Shown one piece after another: positions 12,193 through 18,758 of a stretch of 64,000 nucleotides of DNA. Numbering within the stretch: position 1 is the first letter of the stretch; each line of letters starts with the position of its first letter. The notes under the pieces were generated by a model. It searched no databases and was not told where the DNA came from. It worked only from the letters and a program-made list of their open reading frames with translations. A program made the translations under genes and the position numbers. This DNA comes from Phycisphaeraceae bacterium (lineage in GTDB: Bacteria; Planctomycetota; Phycisphaerae; Phycisphaerales; Phycisphaeraceae), in assembly GCA_029260655.1 (NCBI GenBank), contig JAJDCU010000043.1:1-64000 (forward strand), read 5' to 3'.

Positions 12193-12840
12193 ATGAGATC
12201 GGCGCGTATTTCCGCTGTGGTGCTTTTGATCTTGAGCACCTGTGTATCTGTTGACAGCTTATCCGCACAGCAGGCCGACGAACCTGCTCCCCCGCGGGCA
12301 AAGCCCGGCGAGATGGATCGGCCACATCGCGGTCATTGGGGGGCCGGGCGCGAACGGCCTATGAATGAGGACGAGGTCCGCGAGGCGATCGAGGTCCTGC
12401 GTGAGATCGACCCGGAAAAGGCCGAGAAGCTCGCTCAACATGTGCATGAAGACCCTCACCGCGTCGGCCAAGCCCTGCACGAGCACTTCCCCAACCTGGG
12501 CCGGTTCCTGGCGATGCGCCGGCACGACCCGCAGATGTTTGAGCTGCGGATCGACGACCTGCGATTGAATCACCAGGCCCACGAAATCGCTCGGCGGGTG
12601 CATGAGGCGGAGGCCTCCCAGGACGATATGCTGGCCGCTGCCGAGGGGGTCAGGCTCGAGCAGATTGTCGTCGAGCACTTCGAAGTCCGTCAGCAGATTC
12701 GAGAGCGCGAGTTAATGAAACTTCAGCAACGGATCGAGCAGATGCGCGATCAGTTAGAGCAGCGCGCGGCCGACCGCGATGCACTGATCACCGAGAGGTT
12801 AGATGAATTGACAGGCGAAGACGCGGGCAACAGTTGGTGA
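12193..12840 (+). CDS. exported coiled-coil protein of unknown function
   Basis: 215 aa from ATG 12193, preceded by AAAGG at 7 bases (preferred to TTG 12175). An N-terminal signal peptide (VVLLILSTCVSVDSLSAQQ) leads into a His/Glu/Arg-rich, strongly helical protein; the last 80 residues read as a coiled coil (HFEVRQQIRERELMKLQQRIEQ). This resembles, at a general level, periplasmic helical stress proteins of the CpxP/heavy-metal resistance type, but the LTxxQ motif is not seen. It lies 131 bp after the sigma/anti-sigma pair and may be part of the same response unit. Confidence 0.6.
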   Translation: MRSARISAVVLLILSTCVSVDSLSAQQADEPAPPRAKPGEMDRPHRGHWGAGRERPMNEDEVREAIEVLREIDPEKAEKLAQHVHEDPHRVGQALHEHFPNLGRFLAMRRHDPQMFELRIDDLRLNHQAHEIARRVHEAEASQDDMLAAAEGVRLEQIVVEHFEVRQQIRERELMKLQQRIEQMRDQLEQRAADRDALITERLDELTGEDAGNSW

Positions 12841-12880
12841 ATGCGCCGCTGAGGTTGTCTTCGAGCCTGATATGGGGGTG

Positions 12881-13522
12881 TCACAGCGGGGCGTTGGCTT
12901 TCCGCTCGATCGGGTCGACCATCCCGGAGGCCTGGAACGCGGCTTTGCGCCGCCGACAACCCGGGCACGCGCGGCAGGGGATGTCCGCCTGACCCAGGCA
13001 GGACCACGACTGCTCCCAGGGCACGTCCAGCTCGGCGCCTAACTCGATTACCTGCCGGTCGGTCAACTCAAGCAGCGGTGTGACGATGTGCGGAGCGCCG
13101 CCCTGTTCGAAGTCACCGAATTGATCGGCCAGGATCGCCTGTTCGGTTGCCTGGGCCATCGCCTTGACGTTCCCGTCGAACGACACCGGCCAGATCACCT
13201 GCTGGGCCTGCTGGAACCGGGCGTGGCTCAACGCCGCCAGCAGGAGTTGAGGCACCACGAATGCCCCCATCGGCTCACCTTCGGGGCCCTTGCCATGGCC
13301 GTGCCCGTACAGGTGCGCCAGGTCCATCTCATTGACCCGGGTGATCGCGAAGTGCTCGGCCTGGCGGTGGACGTGGTCCAGCCGGTTGTAGGTATTGTCG
13401 CGCCCATCGTTCAGGTGTAGCAGGGTCAGCCGGGCCTTATCGTCGTTCTCGAGGGTCAAGGCGGTGGCGACCAGGCTCCGCAGGCCGCCGCTGTGCAGGA
13501 TAAGGGCGTGGGGTGAAGACAT
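12881..13522 (-). CDS. QueC-like PP-loop protein with altered PP-loop
   Basis: 213 aa from ATG 13522; the ORF-track start would overlap the divergent gene. It resembles 7-cyano-7-deazaguanine synthase QueC: an N-terminal nucleotide loop (ILHSGGLRS) and a C-terminal zinc site CX7CX2CX2C (SCLGQADIPCRACPGC) followed by RRRKAAF. QueC uses ATP to turn CDG into preQ0, and its loop is SGGxDS. Here the conserved Asp is Arg, so ordinary activity is doubtful. A QueD-like gene lies at 27 kb, also lacking a key residue. It may be a diverged paralogue with another substrate. Confidence 0.75.
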   Translation of the reverse strand: MSSPHALILHSGGLRSLVATALTLENDDKARLTLLHLNDGRDNTYNRLDHVHRQAEHFAITRVNEMDLAHLYGHGHGKGPEGEPMGAFVVPQLLLAALSHARFQQAQQVIWPVSFDGNVKAMAQATEQAILADQFGDFEQGGAPHIVTPLLELTDRQVIELGAELDVPWEQSWSCLGQADIPCRACPGCRRRKAAFQASGMVDPIERKANAPL

Positions 13523-13679
13523 GGCAGTATTATCGGCCACGGCCGCCCCGGTGCGTGAGCCGACAAGCCGAGTTTTGGCCCGCCGGCCCAGGCATCTGCT
13601 AACATCCTGACCGCACGGGCCCGGATCATCAGGCCCAGTAGACTCGTCCGCACACCTGACACAAACACAGGAGCCGGCC

Positions 13680-14444
13680 ATGGCGATTGTCGTCTTCGAG
13701 CATCACGCGATGGAAACCTCCGCCCGGCTGGGACAGGTCCTGCGGGATCACGGCCATCAACTGCGGGTCGTCCGGCTCTACGCCGGGGATAACGTTCCGG
13801 ACGACCTGGATGATGTCGACGGCGTGGTCAGCATGGGCGGGCCGATGAACGTCGACCAGACCCAGACATATCCCTGGATCGAGCAGGAGTGTGCGTTCAT
13901 CAAGGCCTCGCACGAGGCCGGGCTGCCCATCGTCGGCGTGTGTCTTGGGGCGCAGCTCATCGCTAGCGCCCTGGGCGGCAAGGTCGACAGGATGGATCAG
14001 CCCGAGATCGGCTGGCACACGCTCAGCCAGTTCCGCCCCGGGTTCCCCGACACGGTCTTCGGCGGGATACCCTGGAAAACAGATCAACTGCATACCCACG
14101 GCTACGAGGTCGTCGAACTTCCCCCCGGCGGGGTCTTGCTGGCAAGCTCAAAGGCCAGCAAGCACCAGGCCTTCCGCGTCGGACTGAAGACCTACGCCTT
14201 CCAGTACCACTTTGAATGGACCCGGTCGGACATCGACGGCGTCCTTGGCCAGTTCGCAAAGTGGTTCAGCGATGCCGGGCACAACACCGATGCGATCCGC
14301 AGCGACACCGACGACAAATACGACCTGTACCGCCACATGGGCGACCGCCTGTGTCAGACGCTGGCGTCCTGCGTCTTCTGCATCGAGCACCGCCTGGGCC
14401 ACACCAAAGGCCCCGCAGCCAACTTCGACGCCTCGCAGTCATAA
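13680..14444 (+). CDS. class I glutamine amidotransferase-like protein
   Basis: 254 aa cytoplasmic protein of the GMP-synthase-like amidotransferase family. The nucleophile elbow is GVCLGAQLIASALGG (Cys near 82) and the His/Glu of the triad lie in FQYHFEW near 178, where the usual F-H-P-E is altered. No synthetase domain is attached, so it either supplies ammonia to an unknown partner or hydrolyses a gamma-glutamyl compound. It diverges from the QueC-like gene, with the starts about 160 bp apart. A terminator-like hairpin follows 40 bp downstream. Confidence 0.85.
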   Translation: MAIVVFEHHAMETSARLGQVLRDHGHQLRVVRLYAGDNVPDDLDDVDGVVSMGGPMNVDQTQTYPWIEQECAFIKASHEAGLPIVGVCLGAQLIASALGGKVDRMDQPEIGWHTLSQFRPGFPDTVFGGIPWKTDQLHTHGYEVVELPPGGVLLASSKASKHQAFRVGLKTYAFQYHFEWTRSDIDGVLGQFAKWFSDAGHNTDAIRSDTDDKYDLYRHMGDRLCQTLASCVFCIEHRLGHTKGPAANFDASQS

Positions 14445-14484
14445 CTTATGAGTGACAACCCGTGCCATCAATTTCACAATCAAG

Positions 14485-14511
14485 CCCACGGTCTATGACC
14501 GTGGGTCTTTT
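14485..14511 (+). terminator. hairpin with T-run after the amidotransferase gene
   Basis: CCCACGGTC and GACCGTGGG form a perfect 9-bp stem with a TAT loop, followed by TCTTTT. It works as a terminator on paper and lies directly before the preferred start of the glycosylase. A hairpin with the same AAGCCCACG...CGTGGG outline occurs at 24002-24024, so this may instead belong to a mobile palindrome family. Confidence 0.6.
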
Positions 14512-14514
14512 AAC

Positions 14515-15477
14515 ATGACGCGCCAAACCTCCAACCTCACCCTACCCGTCCCGCGCGGGTTCGACCTCCAGGCCGCGGTGTGCAGCTACGGCTACTTCAT
14601 CCTCGCGCCCAACCGCTGGGACCCGGATACACGCACGTTGACCCGCCCGTTAAACGGCAGACGCGGCAGGGCGGTCCGCGTCACCATCAGCCAACCCGGG
14701 TCCAGGTCTAGCCGGCAGACGCTGAAGCTCGCCTGCAACAAGCGCCTTGACGCAAACGAACGCACATCAATCAAAGCGCAGACCCGCCGGATGCTCCGAA
14801 TCAATGAAGACTTCTCCGGCTGGTTCAGGATGCACCCGATCGCCCGGCGTAAGAAGTTCGGCCGGCTGTTCTGCTCGCCGACGCTTTTCGAGGACATCGT
14901 CAAGACCATCACCGGCTGTAACGTCACATGGTCCAACACCGTCCAGATGAACAAGCTGCTGTGCGCCAAGGCCGGGACCCGCGGCGCGTTCCCGACACCC
15001 AAACAACTCGCCGACGTCACCCCCGCCTGGCTCAAGGCCAACTGCAAGGTCGGCTACCGCGCCGAGCGGATCGTCCGCCTGGCGCGCGATGTCCATACAG
15101 GCCGGCTCGACCTCGCCTGGTTCGAGCAGCCCGGACACACCGCCGACGAAGTCTACAAGGCGCTACTTAAAATCTACGGCCTGGGCCCCTTCGCCGCCGC
15201 CAACATCTGCCAGCTTCTGGGCCACTACGACCGCATCGCCATCGACACCGAGACCTACCGACACTTCTGTAAGACCTATGGCGTGAAGCGCCCCAAAGAC
15301 CCTTTAAAACTCCACCCACGCATCGAAAAACACTACGCCCAATACACCCCGTACCAGTTCCTGGCCTACTGGTTCGAGTTGTGGTGCGGTTACGAGGCCG
15401 CCAACGGCAAGCCCGCGCCTAAGTGGCTCCCCCACGAGGCCGGCGACTTTACCGCCAATAAACTCAACTCAAAATGA
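14515..15477 (+). CDS. HhH-GPD base-excision DNA glycosylase-like protein
   Basis: 320 aa from ATG 14515; the ORF-track start lies ahead of a terminator hairpin and would place it inside the gene. The C-terminal half carries the helix-hairpin-helix and Pro/Asp loop: KIYGLGPFAAANICQLLG followed by RIAIDTETYRHF. The Asp of the GPD motif (IDTET) is present, whereas the Lys that gives OGG1-type enzymes lyase activity is replaced by Phe, so a monofunctional glycosylase is expected. The N-terminal part resembles the OGG/AlkA N-domain only loosely. The damaged base cannot be told from sequence. Confidence 0.8.
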   Translation: MTRQTSNLTLPVPRGFDLQAAVCSYGYFILAPNRWDPDTRTLTRPLNGRRGRAVRVTISQPGSRSSRQTLKLACNKRLDANERTSIKAQTRRMLRINEDFSGWFRMHPIARRKKFGRLFCSPTLFEDIVKTITGCNVTWSNTVQMNKLLCAKAGTRGAFPTPKQLADVTPAWLKANCKVGYRAERIVRLARDVHTGRLDLAWFEQPGHTADEVYKALLKIYGLGPFAAANICQLLGHYDRIAIDTETYRHFCKTYGVKRPKDPLKLHPRIEKHYAQYTPYQFLAYWFELWCGYEAANGKPAPKWLPHEAGDFTANKLNSK

Positions 15478-15495
15478 ATGCTCAAGCTTGGATGG

Positions 15496-15630
15496 AACCG
15501 CCAAGACGCCAAAAACACCAAGGCAGTGAGATAGCCGCAAATGAACGCGGATGAACGCAAATAGGATGAGATAAACGCCCGGTCATATTCGCGTTTATTT
15601 GCGGCTCATCTTCTTGGCGTCTTGGCGGTT
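15496..15630. repeat. 135-bp imperfect palindrome (MITE/REP-like)
   Basis: The 15-base ends AACCGCCAAGACGCC and GGCGTCTTGGCGGTT are perfect inverted repeats. Inside them GCCGCAAAT (15534) and ATTTGCGGC (15597) form a second inverted pair, with the GAACGCGGATGAACGCAAAT type of motif between. The right end overlaps the lpxI stop codon. No ORF lies within. It looks like a non-autonomous mobile element or REP-type sequence; no target duplication is obvious. Confidence 0.7.
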
Positions 15631-16483
15631 ATCCCGCCCCTGCCTGATCCGGCTGCACCCCGACAATGGCGATCCCCGCTTCGTCCGCGGCGGCGATGAC
15701 CTGGTCTTTCTCCGCCAAAATCACCGAACCCGACGCGACCGCCAGGCACGAACCGCCGGCGGCTTTGAGCGCTTGAATTGTCTGCACGCCTACCGTCGGG
15801 ACATCGAATCGTCGGTCCTTGTCGGGCCTGGGGCCCTTGAGCATGACCCAGCCGCCGGACTTACACAACTCGCCGGCGCGGCGGATCATCCCGTCGGTCC
15901 CCTCGATGGCTTCGACCGCGATCACGTCCCGGCCCTTCACCGCGATCGCCTGGCCGATGTCCAGGTCGTTCATCCGCATCAGGATCGGCCAGCCGAACGT
16001 GATGTCCGCCATCTGCTGCGCGCCGGGCTGCCTGCGCGTCATCACGCCCGCGCCGGCCATATGCTCCGGGATATAACGTGTCGTGTCGATCAGTTCGACC
16101 CCTTGGCTGAATAAGTCGTCCGCCACCGCGGTGAGTAATACCTGGCTCCGTCGGTCGTGACGCAGCACACGATACCACAGCCGAAGCGCCCGCAGGTCCG
16201 GCAGCGAACGCACCGCGGCCAGCGGGTCGTACATCCGGGTCTTACTCACCACCCCGACCATCACCGCCTCGCGCGCCCCCCAGCGCTTCAGCAGCTTCAC
16301 CCACCGCCCCGGCCGAAGGGCCCCCGCACGGGCGAACCCGTCGCACAGACCCGGCAGGTCGCCGTCGTATTGATCGCCCAGCGCCACGCACACCACCCGC
16401 CGGTTTGCGGCGCGGATACCCTCCGCCTCCAGCACCGGCAGCCGTCCCCCTCCCGCGATCAGACCGATCGGCCGTTCGTCCAT
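15629..16483 (-). CDS. lpxI: LpxI-family UDP-2,3-diacylglucosamine diphosphatase
   Basis: 284 aa from ATG 16483 (MDERPIGLIAGGGRLP). LpxI hydrolyses UDP-2,3-diacylglucosamine to lipid X in lipid A synthesis, at the membrane surface. The N-terminal Rossmann-like start GLIAGGGRLP and the C-terminal DUF1009 signature VIAVEAIEGTDGMIRRAG, with the Asp that binds Mg, are clear, and the length is normal. Its presence implies a lipid A-bearing outer membrane, relevant to the beta-barrel and lipoproteins later in the window. No other lpx gene is next to it. The stop codon sits on the end of a palindromic repeat. Confidence 0.9.
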   Translation of the reverse strand: MDERPIGLIAGGGRLPVLEAEGIRAANRRVVCVALGDQYDGDLPGLCDGFARAGALRPGRWVKLLKRWGAREAVMVGVVSKTRMYDPLAAVRSLPDLRALRLWYRVLRHDRRSQVLLTAVADDLFSQGVELIDTTRYIPEHMAGAGVMTRRQPGAQQMADITFGWPILMRMNDLDIGQAIAVKGRDVIAVEAIEGTDGMIRRAGELCKSGGWVMLKGPRPDKDRRFDVPTVGVQTIQALKAAGGSCLAVASGSVILAEKDQVIAAADEAGIAIVGVQPDQAGAG

Positions 16484-16597
16484 GACCAGATGATAAGGGG
16501 ATCGCCTCCGGCCCCCAAGCATCAGACCCAGTCAACTATCACAAGGAAAAGCATCAACCGAAGTGAAAAAACTCGGAAGTACGGTGTTCTCCGTATT

Positions 16598-16672
16598 GTT
16601 TAGCGGCGGATCGGAGATCCGCGTGTTGGGGTGGCAGGGGCAAGCCCGGCGATCTGCGATCACCCGCTAAAC
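16598..16672. repeat. 75-bp REP-like palindrome
   Basis: The 22-base arms begin GTTTAGCGG and end CCGCTAAAC, with three mismatches and about 30 bases between. It lies between the divergently placed lpxI start and the lexA end. A second palindrome with GTTTAGC arms occurs at 30109-30165. Confidence 0.6.
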
Positions 16673-16697
16673 GATTCGCGTTGAGGTCTTGTGCAAC

Positions 16698-17327
16698 TCA
16701 GTACGCCCGGACGACCCCGATGACCAGGCCCTGGAGGGTGACGTCCCGGGGGTCGGCGAAGATCGGCTCGAATTGATCGTTGGCGGGCTGGAGGCGTATC
16801 TGGCCGTTGCGCTCCTTGTAGAACTTCTTGAGGGTCGCTTCGCCGTTGTCTAATAGGGCGACGACGGTCTGGCCGTTGCGGTAGGTGGTGCGCTGCTCGC
16901 AGATGACGAAGTCGCCGTCGCGGATCTGCTCGTCGATCATCGAGTCGCCGCGGACTTTCAGGACGAAGGTCTCGCCGGTCTTGGCGCTTGAGCGGATAAA
17001 CAGTTCTTCGAGGTCCAGGTGCTCGCGTTCTTCGACGGCCTCGATCGGGAACCCCGCGGCGATCGTCCCGACCAGGGGCAGCCGACTGTTGCGCTGCTCG
17101 TCGGGCAGGCCGGCGCTTGGGCTAACCTCCAAAGAGCGCGCCTTGTTGGCTTTCCTGACCAGTGCGCCTTTTTTGATCAAGGCCTCGACGTGTTCGAAGA
17201 CGGTGACCTTGGAGACTTTCAATTCGTCGGCGAGCTCCTGCATCGTCGGCGAATAGCCGCGTGACAGCCGGATGTCGCGGATCCGTGTGAGGATGTGCAG
17301 TTGCTTGGGTGTGAGGTTCATGCTCAT
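16698..17327 (-). CDS. lexA: LexA SOS repressor
   Basis: 209 aa transcriptional repressor of the DNA-damage response. Winged-helix DNA-binding domain at residues 1-65 (TMQELADELKVSKVTVFEHVEAL), Ala91-Gly92 cleavage site in GTIAAGFPIEA, and the S24 latent peptidase domain with Ser129 (VRGDSMID) and Lys167 (ATLKKF). RecA filaments trigger self-cleavage. I could not find a convincing GAAC-N4-GTTC-type operator upstream. The start lies inside the 3' part of an upstream overlapping ORF. The helix that reads DNA (SKVTVFEHV) differs from the E. coli type, so the box may be unusual. Confidence 0.95.
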   Translation of the reverse strand: MSMNLTPKQLHILTRIRDIRLSRGYSPTMQELADELKVSKVTVFEHVEALIKKGALVRKANKARSLEVSPSAGLPDEQRNSRLPLVGTIAAGFPIEAVEEREHLDLEELFIRSSAKTGETFVLKVRGDSMIDEQIRDGDFVICEQRTTYRNGQTVVALLDNGEATLKKFYKERNGQIRLQPANDQFEPIFADPRDVTLQGLVIGVVRAY

Positions 17328-17910
17328 GATTCGTCTCCGCGTGTTTTAGCCGGTCGGCCGGGCGTGGGATCGAGGGATAAGGCGGGCCCGCCGGCAAGGG
17401 TTCGACCCGGATGGTGATGTCGGCGTTGCTCTCGGCGGTACTGTTTCCTGAGGCGCTGTTCCCGGGGGTACTGCCGGGGGCGCTGCTCCCGGGGGCGGGG
17501 GTCACCGCCGGTTTCATCATGGCCCGGACCCATTCGCCAAAGCGCTGCACCGCCTGCTGTTGATGCGATAGCCAGGCTCCCGCCGCCGTGAGCACAGCCA
17601 GCCTGCCGGGCTGGGCGCTGAGCGTGCCTTGCTGGGTATACACATCCGTCGGGGCTTGGTCGGGCACATGCTCGAACCGGTCGCCCGCCGGCCTGAGCCC
17701 CCCGGCTAGCCCCTGATCCGTGCCCGCCTGAGGGTCGAGTCCGCCATCTGGTCGCCGCCACCGGCCCCACTGGGCGTTGCCCCCGGCCGACTCCCCCTGC
17801 GGGTCGTGCCCCCGCGCGGAGCCCGTCTGACGGGTCAAACCCCGCCCACGCACGTTCAGGGTCGTCGTAAAGTCGCCTCCAGGGCCCAGCATCACAAGGG
17901 GAACAGTCAT
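17122..17910 (-). CDS. unknown protein overlapping lexA out of frame
   Basis: 262 aa from ATG 17910, preceded by GGAGG at 10 bases. The part before lexA (to about residue 195) has high third-position GC and a plausible composition (MTVPLVMLGPGGDF..., DITIRVEPLPAGPPYP), so it looks like a true gene. The same frame stays open for another 206 bases inside lexA, where its codons become the shifted reading of LexA. So either the two genes share 206 bases, or a frameshift hides an earlier stop. No family is recognised. The alternative frame 17324-18010, which ends in an ATGA overlap with lexA, has poorer composition. Co-transcription with lexA is likely. Confidence 0.5.
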   Translation of the reverse strand: MTVPLVMLGPGGDFTTTLNVRGRGLTRQTGSARGHDPQGESAGGNAQWGRWRRPDGGLDPQAGTDQGLAGGLRPAGDRFEHVPDQAPTDVYTQQGTLSAQPGRLAVLTAAGAWLSHQQQAVQRFGEWVRAMMKPAVTPAPGSSAPGSTPGNSASGNSTAESNADITIRVEPLPAGPPYPSIPRPADRLKHAETNHEHEPHTQATAHPHTDPRHPAVTRLFADDAGARRRIESLQGHRLRTRRGLDQKRRTGQESQQGALFGG

Positions 17911-18210
17911 GGCGGTGTCGCCTCCATAGGGGTGAACAGCTCGGCAAGCCCCAACATCTTGGGGATCCTGCCCTCGAACCGCTCCTACCTTCGACGCACA
18001 CCTTAGCCATGCTTGAACATTAGCTCCAAATTCTGTTCGGTAAACGTTACCCCAAAAACCACCGAACGTCAAGTGGAAAGTTCAAGCTGAGATGAAACCG
18101 TGAGTTAAGCTGTTTTCCACCGCGAAAAAGACGACCCGAAAGGGGTTCGGGCTTATCGGGCATTGTGAGGTTGGAAGGCTAGGGCGTATCGTGAGATCAT
18201 CAACCAGAAG
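17911..18210. other. intergenic region upstream of the lexA unit
   Basis: Holds GGTAA-ACG-TTACC at 18039-18051, a short perfect inverted repeat, nested within GTTCGGT (18035) and ACCGAAC (18061). Either could be an operator for the lexA unit, but no known LexA box consensus is matched. Nothing else was recognised. Confidence 0.35.
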
Positions 18211-18705
18211 TTGATTTTAAGAGCTCATGGAGATGTGATTAACGAAAGGTATGGGACGCTGATGGCGGTTGATTCCGGGAGAATCTGGCTCGATGGCGAA
18301 GTCATCCGTTACCGATCGAAGACGTACGGTAATTTGGACATACCGCTGTCGGACGTGCGGGTGATCGGTGAAGCGACCAATCAAAGTGGCCCGTTTGTCG
18401 ACGACTATTTTTTCTGTTTCGCGACCGGCCCGGACTGCTGGTATGAGACGTCGTACTATGCCAAAGGCTGTGGCGAGTTTTTTACTGCGTTATCTGATCG
18501 ACTTCATTTTCAGCTCCAAACAGGCCTGGCTAACTCCACCGACTTCGCCAGCCGTGTGCTTTGGCCGCTTGATCTAGTAGGTGAACCGATGTTCACCTAT
18601 ACGGATGTGGAGCCTAAGACATGGCTAGGCAGATTGTTCTGGCCTTTGCGTAACGAGCAGACCTATACCGATGCGATTATGGATTATCTCAATGATCGCG
18701 GCTGA
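18211..18705 (+). CDS. hypothetical protein, about 164 aa
   Basis: Probable TTG start at 18211; an internal ATG at 18262 is the alternative. There is no signal peptide or membrane helix. The sequence is acidic and aromatic-rich (FVDDYFFCFATGPDCWYETSYYAKGCGEFF, WLGRLFWPLRNEQTYTDAIMDYLNDRG). It resembles no family I can name. Its base composition is lower in GC than the neighbours, which may mean recent transfer. It is isolated, with no operon partner. Confidence 0.55.
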   Translation: MILRAHGDVINERYGTLMAVDSGRIWLDGEVIRYRSKTYGNLDIPLSDVRVIGEATNQSGPFVDDYFFCFATGPDCWYETSYYAKGCGEFFTALSDRLHFQLQTGLANSTDFASRVLWPLDLVGEPMFTYTDVEPKTWLGRLFWPLRNEQTYTDAIMDYLNDRG

Positions 18706-18758
18706 TATTCAACTGGGCGGGAATGGCTCGATCGCCATATTTCAAAGTAGCACGATAA

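Noticed and set aside
17324-18010. Minus-strand 228-aa ORF ending in an ATGA overlap with lexA
   Set aside because: The tidy overlap is tempting, but its amino-acid composition is poor (Arg/Gly/Trp-rich), while the other frame has high third-position GC and a GGAGG site.
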